The notes under the pieces: generated by a model
Database searches by the model: none
What the model was told of the DNA's origin: nothing
The model's input: the letters and a program-made list of their open reading frames with translations, nothing else
Shown: one piece after another, positions 49,560 through 57,738 of the stretch
Layout: the number at the start of each line of letters is the position of its first letter
How positions within the stretch are numbered: position 1 is the first letter of the stretch
NCBI GenBank assembly: GCA_024236175.1
Contig: JACKKY010000001.1
Coordinates: forward strand, 1,612,001-1,676,000
Source of the DNA: Novosphingobium sp.
GTDB taxonomy: Bacteria; Pseudomonadota; Alphaproteobacteria; Sphingomonadales; Sphingomonadaceae
Length of the DNA: 64,000 bases
Reading direction: 5' to 3'
Made by a program: the position numbers and the translations under genes

Positions 49560-50321
49560 ATGAGTGCTGCAAGGAAAGAACCGTTCGAAGGCCACAAGAA
49601 GCTTGAGCGCAATATCACGCTGCTTGCCGTTGGCGCCTTCATCACCGTCGCCATAGGCGGGATCATCGAGATCGCTCCGCTGTTCTGGATCGACAACACG
49701 ATCGAGAAGGTGGACGGCGTGCGGCCCTACACACCGCTCGAACAGGCGGGCCGCGACATCTATGTGCGCGAAGGCTGCTATGTCTGCCACAGCCAGATGA
49801 TCCGTCCGTTCCGCGACGAGGTCGAACGCTACGGGCATTACAGCCTGGCGGCCGAAAGCATGTACGACCATCCGTTCCAGTGGGGCTCGAAACGCACCGG
49901 GCCGGACCTGGCGCGCGTTGGCGGTCGCTATTCGGACGAATGGCATGTCCAGCACCTCATCGATCCGCGCTCCGTCGTGCCCGAGAGCGTCATGCCGACC
50001 TACGCCTTCCTGAAGGACAAGAATCTCGAGCTCGGCGATCCGGCGGCGAATCTCATCGCCCTGCGGCGGGTCGGCGTGCCCTACAGCGACCGCGACGTCG
50101 AACGGGCAATGGACGACCTGAAGGCGCAGGCGGATCCGGAAGCCGACGCCGACGATCTCGCAGAGCGCTATCCCAAGGCGCAGATCCGCGATTTCGACGG
50201 TGACCCGTCGAGGCTGACCGAAATGGACGCCCTCGTGGCCTATCTCCAGGTGCTGGGCACCATGGTCGATGTGAACAGCGCCGCGGCGCAGGAAGAGCTG
50301 GCTTCGGAGAAGGGGCGGTGA
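49560..50321 (+). CDS. ccoO: Cytochrome cbb3 oxidase subunit II, monoheme
   Basis: A 253-residue membrane-anchored c-type cytochrome of the cbb3 complex. One N-terminal helix (about 22-42) is followed by the single heme site CYVCHS and the axial Met region (VMPTYAFL). It lies 11 bp after ccoN, and its TGA shares bases with the ccoQ GTG start. Confidence 0.96.
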   Translation: MSAARKEPFEGHKKLERNITLLAVGAFITVAIGGIIEIAPLFWIDNTIEKVDGVRPYTPLEQAGRDIYVREGCYVCHSQMIRPFRDEVERYGHYSLAAESMYDHPFQWGSKRTGPDLARVGGRYSDEWHVQHLIDPRSVVPESVMPTYAFLKDKNLELGDPAANLIALRRVGVPYSDRDVERAMDDLKAQADPEADADDLAERYPKAQIRDFDGDPSRLTEMDALVAYLQVLGTMVDVNSAAAQEELASEKGR

Positions 50322-50491
50322 GCGCGCATTCGACCTACGACACGCTGCGCCACCTGGCCGACAGCTGGGGCCTGCTGGCGATGATGATCGCCTTTGTCGC
50401 GCTCTGCCTATGGCCTTTCAGGCCCGGCTCCAAGGCCCGCAACGAAGACGCTGCTCAAGTCATTTTCAAGGACGAGAACGATGGCGAATAG
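50318..50491 (+). CDS. ccoQ: Cytochrome cbb3 oxidase subunit CcoQ
   Basis: A 57-residue single-helix protein (GLLAMMIAFVALCLWPFRPGS) with the family's charged tail KARNEDAAQVIFKDENDGE. It stabilises the cbb3 complex. The GTG start at 50318 overlaps the ccoO stop. It overlaps ccoP by 11 bp. Confidence 0.9.
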   Translation: MSAHSTYDTLRHLADSWGLLAMMIAFVALCLWPFRPGSKARNEDAAQVIFKDENDGE

Positions 50492-51410
50492 GCGGATTGA
50501 CGAAGCGACCGGCGTGGAAACCGTCGGTCACGAATGGGACGGCATCGAAGAACTCAACAACCCGCTGCCACGCTGGTGGGTGTGGACGTTCTACGCATGT
50601 ATCGTTTTCGCGATCGGCTATTGCATCGCCTATCCGGCCTGGCCGCTGATCAGCAAGGGCACCGAGGGCGTGCTCGGCTGGACCAGCCGCGGCCAGCTGG
50701 CGACCGAGATCGAGAAGGCCGATGAGGCCAAGGCTGCCCTGCTTGCCTCGCTGGACAAGGCTTCGATCGAGCAGATCGCGTCCGATCCCGAACTCCTGCG
50801 TTCGGCGGTCGCGGGCGGTAACGCGGCCTTCAAGGTGAATTGCGTCCAGTGCCATGGATCGGGCGCCGCCGGCAGCCGGGGCTACCCCAATCTTGCCGAC
50901 GACGACTGGCTCTGGGGCGGTAGCCTGCCGGAAATCCAGCAGACCATCCTGAACGGCATCCGGCATCCGGGGGACGACCGGACCCGGGTGAGCGAGATGT
51001 CCGCTTTCGGACGCGACGGATTGCTGAGCGCGGCCGAGATACGCGACGTGACCGGCTATGTGCTGAGCCTTTCCGGTCAGGAACAGCCGAGTGCGTCCAC
51101 GCAGCGCGGGGCCGAGATCTTCGCCGCCAATTGCGTCACTTGCCATGGCGCGGATGCCAAGGGGCTGCGGCAGTTCGGCGCTCCCGACCTGACCGACGCG
51201 ATCTGGCTGTACGGCGGCACTCGCGCGGATATCGAAAGCCAGGTCAACGCGCCGCAGCACGGTGTGATGCCGGCTTGGAGCGAGCGGCTTGATCCTGTAA
51301 CAATCAAGATGCTCGCCGCCTATGTCCATTCGCTGGGGGGAGGCGAAGACTTCGTGGAGGTCGCCGAGAACCCGGCGGTAGAGGTCGATGAACAGCCCGC
51401 AACAAATTGA
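50481..51410 (+). CDS. ccoP: Cytochrome cbb3 oxidase subunit III, diheme
   Basis: A 309-residue diheme cytochrome c. An N-terminal helix (about 31-52, preceded by NNPLPRWWVWTFYA) anchors it; heme sites are CVQCHG and CVTCHG. It feeds electrons from the cytochrome c pool to ccoO and ccoN. The start ATG at 50481 lies inside ccoQ. The end overlaps ccoG by 23 bp. Confidence 0.96.
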   Translation: MANRRIDEATGVETVGHEWDGIEELNNPLPRWWVWTFYACIVFAIGYCIAYPAWPLISKGTEGVLGWTSRGQLATEIEKADEAKAALLASLDKASIEQIASDPELLRSAVAGGNAAFKVNCVQCHGSGAAGSRGYPNLADDDWLWGGSLPEIQQTILNGIRHPGDDRTRVSEMSAFGRDGLLSAAEIRDVTGYVLSLSGQEQPSASTQRGAEIFAANCVTCHGADAKGLRQFGAPDLTDAIWLYGGTRADIESQVNAPQHGVMPAWSERLDPVTIKMLAAYVHSLGGGEDFVEVAENPAVEVDEQPATN

Positions 51411-52857
51411 CGTTCCCAACCAGGCCGAAGCCGGGCAAGCGCAGCTTTACGCAAAGCGCGAGCCGGTCTTCAACCGGAGGATCGACGGCAAGTTCCGGCG
51501 CCTGAAATGGGCGGTGATGGTCGTCACCTTGGCGATCTATTACGTCACGCCCTGGCTGCGCTGGGACCGCGGTCCCTATGCCCCTGATCAGGCGGTGCTG
51601 ATCGATCTCGCCCATCGCCGGTTCTACATTTTCGGCATCGAGATCTGGCCGCACGAATTCTATTTCGTGGCGGGCCTGCTCATCATGGCGGGCATCGGCC
51701 TGTTCCTGGTCACCAGCGCGGTCGGCCGCGCGTGGTGCGGCTACGCCTGCCCGCAGACGGTGTGGACCGACCTGTTCCAGCATATCGACCGCCTGATCGA
51801 CGGTGACCGCAATGCCCGTTTCCGCCTGTACAAGGCGCCTTGGGGTCCGTCCAAGGTCGCCCGGCGGTTGCTGAAGTGGTCGATCTACCTTGCGATCAGC
51901 TTCGCGACCGGCGGTGCCTGGATCCTCTATTTCGCGGATGCGCCCACGCTGTTCCGCGAATTCTTCGCGGGCGATGCGGCGCCGGTCGCCTATGCGACGG
52001 CCGGGGTGCTCACGGCCACGACTTTCGTGCTGGGCGGCTTCATGCGCGAGCAGGTGTGCATCTACATGTGTCCCTGGCCGCGCATCCAGACCGCCATGCT
52101 CGACGAGAAGTCCCTGATCGTCACTTACAAGGACTGGCGCGGCGAGCCGCGCGGCAGCCTGAAAAAGGCGGAGAAGGAGCCCGACAAATTCGGCGATTGC
52201 GTCGACTGCGGGCAGTGCGTCGCCGTGTGTCCGACCGGCTATGACATCCGCAAGGGCCCCGACATCGCCTGCATCACCTGCGCATTGTGCATCGACGCCT
52301 GCGACAGGGTGATGTCCGACATCGGACGGCCGCGCGGCCTCATCGACTATGCCACGCTGGAAGACAGCGAGCGCGAGAAAGGCGGCGAAAAACCCAGTCC
52401 GCACTGGAAGCTGATCTGGCATCCGCGCACCATCGCCTACTTCGTGGTGTGGGGGCTGATCGGCCTGGCGCTGCTGTTCGCGCTAGGCACCCGCGCTCGG
52501 ACGGACATTTCCGTCTCGCCGGATCGCAACCCGCCCTACATGCTGATGAGCGACGGCTCGGTGCGCAATTCCTACACGCTCAAGCTGCGCAACATGCAGA
52601 GCCGGCCGCGCGAGATGGAGATCGCGCTGGAAGGCCTGCCCGGCGGCATCATGTGGAGCGACGACGTGCCGCGTTCGGCCGCCGCGCGCAGCCTCTCCCG
52701 CACGGTGGATGCGGACGCGATCGAGACCGTGCGTGCCTATGTGATCGCGCCGGCCGGAACCGCGTCGCAGGAATTCAGTTTCAGGCTGCGCTCGCTTGGC
52801 GAAGACGGCGAGAGCGACGTCGCCGAAGCGCGCTTCGATGCTCCCGGAGGTGGATGA
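51388..52857 (+). CDS. ccoG: CcoG/FixG copper reductase-type iron-sulfur protein
   Basis: A 489-residue membrane protein assisting cbb3 copper supply by reducing Cu(II). It has five membrane segments, the motif GRAWCGYACPQTVWTDLF, and two 4Fe-4S motifs (CVDCGQCVAVCPTG and CITCALCIDACD). An Ig-like C-terminal domain follows. Overlaps ccoP and ccoH. Confidence 0.95.
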   Translation: MNSPQQIDVPNQAEAGQAQLYAKREPVFNRRIDGKFRRLKWAVMVVTLAIYYVTPWLRWDRGPYAPDQAVLIDLAHRRFYIFGIEIWPHEFYFVAGLLIMAGIGLFLVTSAVGRAWCGYACPQTVWTDLFQHIDRLIDGDRNARFRLYKAPWGPSKVARRLLKWSIYLAISFATGGAWILYFADAPTLFREFFAGDAAPVAYATAGVLTATTFVLGGFMREQVCIYMCPWPRIQTAMLDEKSLIVTYKDWRGEPRGSLKKAEKEPDKFGDCVDCGQCVAVCPTGYDIRKGPDIACITCALCIDACDRVMSDIGRPRGLIDYATLEDSEREKGGEKPSPHWKLIWHPRTIAYFVVWGLIGLALLFALGTRARTDISVSPDRNPPYMLMSDGSVRNSYTLKLRNMQSRPREMEIALEGLPGGIMWSDDVPRSAAARSLSRTVDADAIETVRAYVIAPAGTASQEFSFRLRSLGEDGESDVAEARFDAPGGG

Positions 52858-53303
52858 TGGCCAGGCGGTTTACCGGTTTGCACATGGCCGCGATCCTCGT
52901 CGCCGGTTTCGGCATCGTCGTCGGCGTCAATCTGGTGATGGCCCGCGCCGCGATCTCCACCTTCGGCGGGGTGGTCGTCGAGAATTCCTATGTCGCCAGC
53001 CAGAAGTTCAACGGCTGGCTCGACCGGGCGGAACAATCCCGGTCGTTGGGCTGGGACGTTCGCGTGAGGCGCGGCGATGACGACCGGATGCTGGTGACGG
53101 CAGCCAATGTCCCGCAAGGCGCGACGGTCCGTGCCGTCGCGCGCCATCCACTTGGACGCCTGCCCGACAGCGAGCTGCATTTCGCACCCGCCGGCGAGGG
53201 ACGCTTCCTGAGCAACGAGATCCTGCCCGCAGGCCGCTGGATTGTCCGGCTTGAAGTCGCCTCGGGCGAAGACGTCTGGCGGGGCGAACAGGACTTGCGG
53301 TGA
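52854..53303 (+). CDS. ccoH: CcoH/FixH cbb3 assembly protein
   Basis: A 149-residue single-helix protein (helix about 10-30) with the FixH pattern GVNLVMARAAISTFGGVVVENSY. It interacts with ccoN/ccoP during assembly. The ATGATG start overlaps the ccoG stop; the second ATG (52857) has better spacing from GGAGG. Confidence 0.92.
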   Translation: MMARRFTGLHMAAILVAGFGIVVGVNLVMARAAISTFGGVVVENSYVASQKFNGWLDRAEQSRSLGWDVRVRRGDDDRMLVTAANVPQGATVRAVARHPLGRLPDSELHFAPAGEGRFLSNEILPAGRWIVRLEVASGEDVWRGEQDLR

Positions 53304-55426
53304 ACGCGCCCGCACCAGTCCTCGACAGCCCCGCGGGGGTTTGCATCGACAGCCGCTTCACCGTGCCCGGTATCAAATGCGCGGGATGCATCGGCAAGAT
53401 CGAACGCGGCCTTGGCGAACTGCCCGGGATAGCCGCGGCCAGGGTGAATTTCTCGGCCAAGCGGGTGGCGGTGAGCCATGCGCCCGAATTCGACGATGCC
53501 CGGATCATCGAGGAATTGCGCAAGCTGGGTTTCGAGGCTGAACGGGCGGCCGAGAATCCGCTGGCCCGCGACGATGCGGAAACAAGGCGGCTGTTGCGGG
53601 CAATGGCGGTGGCCGGCTTCGGCATGATGAACATCATGCTGCTTTCGGTCAGCGTCTGGGCGGGCGCGGACGCCATCACCCGCGACATGTTCCACTGGAT
53701 TTCGGCGCTCATCGCGGTTCCGGTGGTCGCCTATTCCGGGCGGCCTTTCTTCGCGTCTGCCGCCATGGCGCTGCGCTACCGTCGCACCAATATGGACGTG
53801 CCGATCTCGATCGGCGTGCTGCTTGCGACCGGCCTGAGCATTTACGAGACTGCGACCGGGGGCAAGCACGCCTATTTCGACGGCGCGGTCATGCTGCTGT
53901 TCTTCCTGCTGGCCGGCCGGGTGCTCGATGCGGTCATGCGCGACCGCGCCCGTTCGGGCATCGGCGCACTGCTCGGCCGCATGGGCAAGGGCGCGACGGT
54001 TGTCGAGGAGGGGGGCAAGACGCGCTGGGTCGCGTCCGAATCGCTTGCGCCGGGGATGGTGATGCTGGTCGCCGCGGGAGAATCGCTGGCTGCCGACGGC
54101 GAGGTGATAGAGGGCCGGACCACGATCGACGCATCCATGCTCACCGGCGAGAGCAAGCCGCAGGCGGTGGCCATCGGCGACGAGGTCCATGCCGGCACGA
54201 TAAATCTCGGCAGCCCGGTCACCGTCAGGGTGACGGCGGCGGCCGACGATACGGTGCTGGCCGACATTGCCCGGCTGATGGACGAAGCCGGGCAGTCGCG
54301 CTCGCGCTATGTCCGCATCGCCGATCGCGCCGCAAGGCTTTACGCTCCTGCCGTCCATTCGCTGGCGCTGCTGAGCTTTGCCGGCTGGATGCTGGCGGGA
54401 GCCGGGGTGCACCACTCGTTGCTGATCGCCGTCGCGGTGCTGATCATAACCTGTCCCTGCGCGCTCGGCCTTGCCGTGCCCGCGGCGCAGGTGGTTGCGG
54501 CCGGCGCGCTGATGAAGCGCGGCCTGCTGATCAAGGACGGCAGCGCGCTGGAGCGGCTGGCCGAGGCCGATCGCGCCCTGTTCGACAAGACCGGGACGCT
54601 GACGCTCGGCGAACCGAGGCCGCGCGATCTCGATGCGCTGGACGGCGAGTCGCGCGCTCTCGCGCTGGCGCTTGCCCAGGCAAGCCAGCACCCGCTGAGC
54701 AAGGGCCTGGCCCGGGCGCTTCAGCAGGAGGGTGTCGAACCGGCCCGGGTGCTCGATATCGCCGAACAGCCGGGCGAGGGCCTGCGAGGCCTTTTCAATG
54801 GAAGCGAAGTCGCCCTGCTGCGGTCGCAGGCCGTGGGCGACGGCCTCGCGGTCGACCTGGTGCGCGGTGACCGGCGCCAGCACATCGTCTTCAGCGATCC
54901 GTTGCGCCCCGACGTACATGCCGCGCTCGATGCCCTGGCCGGTCTGGGCGTGGAAAGCGCGATCGTGTCGGGAGATCGTGCCGCCACTGTGGAAGCGGTG
55001 GCCGACGAACTCGGACTTTCCGGCCGCGGCGACATGAAGCCCGCCGACAAGCTAGACCTGCTCGAAGAGCTCGCCGGCCGAGGCTACAGGGTCCTGATGG
55101 TTGGTGACGGGCTTAATGACGGACCGGCGCTGGCCGGTGCCCATGTCTCCATCGCGCCCGGCGGCGCAAGCGACGTCAGCCAGCAGGCAGCCGATGCGGT
55201 GTTTGTCGGCGAGCGTCTGATGCCGGTCGCGCTGGCAGTGCGCGTCGCCCGGCGGACCATGGCGATCGTGCGGGAGAACTTCCTGTTTGCCGCGATCTAC
55301 AATGTGCTGGCCGTCCCGCTCGCGATCTTCGGTTTCGTGACCCCGCTCATCGCCGCGATCGCCATGTCGGCAAGCTCGCTGGTCGTGGTCGGCAACTCGT
55401 TGCGGCTGGCGAGGGCGGCGAAGTGA
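53300..55426 (+). CDS. ccoI: CcoI/FixI copper-transporting P-type ATPase
   Basis: A 708-residue P1B-type copper exporter supplying CuB for cbb3. The N-terminal HMA domain carries KCAGC; the transport motif is CPC in ITCPCALGL. The phosphorylation motif is FDKTGTLTLG and the hinge is VGDGLNDGPALA. The GTG start at 53300 overlaps ccoH by 4 bp. Confidence 0.96.
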   Translation: MNAPAPVLDSPAGVCIDSRFTVPGIKCAGCIGKIERGLGELPGIAAARVNFSAKRVAVSHAPEFDDARIIEELRKLGFEAERAAENPLARDDAETRRLLRAMAVAGFGMMNIMLLSVSVWAGADAITRDMFHWISALIAVPVVAYSGRPFFASAAMALRYRRTNMDVPISIGVLLATGLSIYETATGGKHAYFDGAVMLLFFLLAGRVLDAVMRDRARSGIGALLGRMGKGATVVEEGGKTRWVASESLAPGMVMLVAAGESLAADGEVIEGRTTIDASMLTGESKPQAVAIGDEVHAGTINLGSPVTVRVTAAADDTVLADIARLMDEAGQSRSRYVRIADRAARLYAPAVHSLALLSFAGWMLAGAGVHHSLLIAVAVLIITCPCALGLAVPAAQVVAAGALMKRGLLIKDGSALERLAEADRALFDKTGTLTLGEPRPRDLDALDGESRALALALAQASQHPLSKGLARALQQEGVEPARVLDIAEQPGEGLRGLFNGSEVALLRSQAVGDGLAVDLVRGDRRQHIVFSDPLRPDVHAALDALAGLGVESAIVSGDRAATVEAVADELGLSGRGDMKPADKLDLLEELAGRGYRVLMVGDGLNDGPALAGAHVSIAPGGASDVSQQAADAVFVGERLMPVALAVRVARRTMAIVRENFLFAAIYNVLAVPLAIFGFVTPLIAAIAMSASSLVVVGNSLRLARAAK

Positions 55427-55572
55427 CTATCCTCGCCGTCCTGATCCCGGTCGCGCTGTTCATGGGGCTTTGCGGGCTCGCCGCCTTCTTCTGGGCCATG
55501 AAGCGCGGCCAGTTCGAAGACCTCGACGGCGCCGCGAACCGGATCCTGCTCGATGACGAGGAGGACCTGTGA
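55423..55572 (+). CDS. ccoS: CcoS/FixS cbb3 maturation protein
   Basis: A 49-residue single-helix protein needed for cofactor insertion into cbb3. It starts with GTG (MTILAVLIPVALFMGLCGL) and ends with the typical FEDLDGAANRILLDDE motif. Overlaps ccoI and the next ORF by 4 bp each. Confidence 0.93.
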   Translation: MTILAVLIPVALFMGLCGLAAFFWAMKRGQFEDLDGAANRILLDDEEDL

Positions 55573-55790
55573 GGCATCGCATCGCGCAGCTTTCGGTCCT
55601 GGTGCTGTTTCCGGCGATGATCGGGCCTTTGCCGGCGGCAGGCGCCAGCGCCCTGAGCGTGGCGCTTTGCGGGGGCGGCTCTCTCTCGATTCCGCTCAAC
55701 ACGCCAGCACCAGGCAACGGTACCTCGCCCTGTTGCGCCAAGGGGTGCCACGGCAGCAGCTCGCGCAAGCGGCTTGATCGAGCGCAATGA
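55569..55790 (+). CDS. Small Cys-rich exported ORF after ccoS, function unknown
   Basis: A 73-residue frame with a GTG start overlapping the ccoS stop. The N terminus looks like a signal peptide (LSVLVLFPAMIGPLPAAGAS). The mature part contains SPCCAKGCHGSS, a motif that could bind copper or another metal. It lies between ccoS and hemN, so it may be a cbb3-linked metal protein. I recognise no named family. Confidence 0.6.
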   Translation: MRHRIAQLSVLVLFPAMIGPLPAAGASALSVALCGGGSLSIPLNTPAPGNGTSPCCAKGCHGSSSRKRLDRAQ

Positions 55791-55804
55791 AAGGCCAGCC
55801 GTTG

Positions 55805-55825
55805 CATGCGAGTTGAACTCGCATG
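55805..55825. promoter_or_regulatory. 21-bp palindrome covering the hemN start codon
   Basis: Two perfect 10-base arms (CATGCGAGTT and AACTCGCATG) flank a single central G. The right arm includes the hemN ATG (55823-55825). Bound by a repressor it would block transcription into hemN or, as RNA, mask the start codon. Confidence 0.6.
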
Positions 55826-57136
55826 TGGCCGTACTATCCCGAACTGCTCGCAATTCCGGTTCCGCGCTACACCAGCTTTCCGACGGCTGCGGAATTTCGC
55901 GACGATGTCGGCGCGGGCGATTTTGCCGAAGTCCTCGAGGGCACCAGCGGCGAAATCTCGCTCTATGCGCACATCCCCTTCTGCGAGAAGATCTGCTGGT
56001 ATTGCGGATGCAACACCAGCGCGGCGAACCGGCAGGAACGGGTGTCGAACTATCTCGATTCGCTTCACCACGAGATCGCACTCGTCGGCGATCATCTGCC
56101 GAATGCCGCGCGTGTGACGCAAATCGCGTTCGGCGGGGGCAGTCCCAACGCGATCGCACCGCTCGATTTCGTCCGGCTGGTCGACGCCCTTACCCTGCAT
56201 TTCGGGGCCGCGAGGCCGGCGATCTCGATCGAGATCGATCCCCGCACCTTTTCGCCGGACTGGGCCGCCGTGATCGGCGCGGTCGGCATCGGGCGCGCCA
56301 GCCTTGGCGTGCAGACCTTCGCGCCCGCGTTGCAGGAGGCTATCGGCCGGGTCCAGCCTTTCGATCTCATCGCCGAGACGACCGGGATGCTCCGCGCAGC
56401 GGGCGTTTCCTCTCTCAACTTCGATCTGATGTACGGGCTGCCGGGACAGAGCGGGGAGGATCTCGCAGACACGCTCGATCGGGCGGTCGCGCTTGGCGCC
56501 GATCGCATCGCCCTGTTCGGCTATGCCCATGTTCCGCACATTGTCCCGCGCCAGAAACGGATCGATGCCTCCGCCCTGCCCGGCCAGAAGCAGCGCTTCG
56601 AGATGGCGGCGGCGGGATACGAACGGCTGGTGGGTGCCGGCTATGTTCCGGTTGGCTTCGACCATTTTGCCCGCCCTGCGGACCCGATGGCGAAAGCGGC
56701 TCTCGACGGGACGCTGCGCCGCAATTTCCAGGGCTTCACCGAAGATCGGGCGCCGGTGCTGATCGGGCTGGGCGCATCGGCGATCAGTTCCTTTCCCGAC
56801 CTTCTCGTCCAGAACGAGAAGAATGCAGGCCGCTACCGCATGATGCTGTCCCAGGATCGCCTGACCGGGAGCAGGGGCGTGCGCCGCTCTGCCAGTGACC
56901 GCGCCCGCGGGAACGTTATCGAACAGCTGCTGTGCCGGGGATCGGCTCTCCTTGATCCGGATCTTGCGGACGAGGCGCAGGACCGGCTCGTCCCGTTCGT
57001 CGAGCGCGGCCTCGCTTCGCTGGACGGCAGGCGTTGCACGATCGCGCCGGAAGGCCTGCCCTACGCCCGCAGTATTGCCGCGCAATTCGATCCCTATCGC
57101 CAGGATTCGCTGCGTCGCTTCAGCTCGGCCGTCTAG
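55823..57136 (+). CDS. hemN: Oxygen-independent coproporphyrinogen III oxidase
   Basis: A 437-residue radical SAM enzyme converting coproporphyrinogen III to protoporphyrinogen IX without oxygen. The cluster motif is CEKICWYCGC (CX3CX2C, plus the family's fourth Cys). The HemN-specific start PRYTSFPTAAEF and the C-terminal domain with RNFQGFTED are present. The chosen ATG lies within the palindrome and has no strong ribosome-binding site. It supplies heme under low oxygen, matching the upstream cbb3 genes. Confidence 0.94.
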   Translation: MWPYYPELLAIPVPRYTSFPTAAEFRDDVGAGDFAEVLEGTSGEISLYAHIPFCEKICWYCGCNTSAANRQERVSNYLDSLHHEIALVGDHLPNAARVTQIAFGGGSPNAIAPLDFVRLVDALTLHFGAARPAISIEIDPRTFSPDWAAVIGAVGIGRASLGVQTFAPALQEAIGRVQPFDLIAETTGMLRAAGVSSLNFDLMYGLPGQSGEDLADTLDRAVALGADRIALFGYAHVPHIVPRQKRIDASALPGQKQRFEMAAAGYERLVGAGYVPVGFDHFARPADPMAKAALDGTLRRNFQGFTEDRAPVLIGLGASAISSFPDLLVQNEKNAGRYRMMLSQDRLTGSRGVRRSASDRARGNVIEQLLCRGSALLDPDLADEAQDRLVPFVERGLASLDGRRCTIAPEGLPYARSIAAQFDPYRQDSLRRFSSAV

Positions 57137-57147
57137 CGCGCCTGCCG

Positions 57148-57594
57148 CTAGCGGCGGACGGCCTGCTGTGCCCAACCGACAATGGACGAGGTCGGCATCG
57201 CACCGGATTGCCGCGCGATTTCCCGGCCCTTGGAAAACAGGATCATGGTCGGAATCGAACGGATCGAAAATCGCGCCGCGATCGCTTCTTCCGCCTCCGT
57301 GTCGATCTTGCCGAGACGCATCCGGGGCTCAAGCTGCTTCGCTGCCGCCGCGAAGGCGGGCGCCATCTGTCGGCACGGGCCGCACCAGGAGGCCCAGAAA
57401 TCGACAAGCAGGGGAATGTCGCTCTTCGCGGCGTGAGCCTCGAAATTGGCCGCGGTGAGCACCACCGGCTGACCGTCGAACAGCGGAGCGCCGCAACGGC
57501 CGCATTTCCCGCCCGATCCGAGCTTGTCCGAAGGAACCCGGTTGGATGTCGCGCAACCGGGGCACGCAATGATCTTCGTATCCTGTGATGTCAT
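57148..57594 (-). CDS. trxC: Thioredoxin 2 (TrxC-type, zinc-binding)
   Basis: A 148-residue thioredoxin with an N-terminal zinc ribbon (CPGCATSNR, then CGRCGAPL) and the active site WASWCGPCR. TrxC reduces protein disulfides in the cytosol. ATG at 57594 gives the TrxC-typical MTSQDTKIIACPGC start. It converges on hemN with an 11-bp gap. Confidence 0.94.
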   Translation of the reverse strand: MTSQDTKIIACPGCATSNRVPSDKLGSGGKCGRCGAPLFDGQPVVLTAANFEAHAAKSDIPLLVDFWASWCGPCRQMAPAFAAAAKQLEPRMRLGKIDTEAEEAIAARFSIRSIPTMILFSKGREIARQSGAMPTSSIVGWAQQAVRR

Positions 57595-57680
57595 GGGCTC
57601 AGCTCCTGTGTCGCATCTAGGAACCCGTGCGGTGCAATTGAAGTTCTTGGCACAGGAGAATCGCGCAGGACCGGAAAAGC

Positions 57681-57710
57681 GAAAGCCCCGGAATCGCATC
57701 CGGGGCTTTC
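57681..57710 (-). terminator. Strong terminator after the Rieske oxygenase gene
   Basis: Perfect 12-base arms (GAAAGCCCCGGA at 57681 and its complement at 57699) with a six-base loop, followed on the minus strand by CTTTTCC. It lies 28 bp beyond the oxygenase stop, separating it from trxC. Confidence 0.8.
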
Positions 57711-57738
57711 CTGGAGAAGGTGCGGGTCGCGCCTGTCG

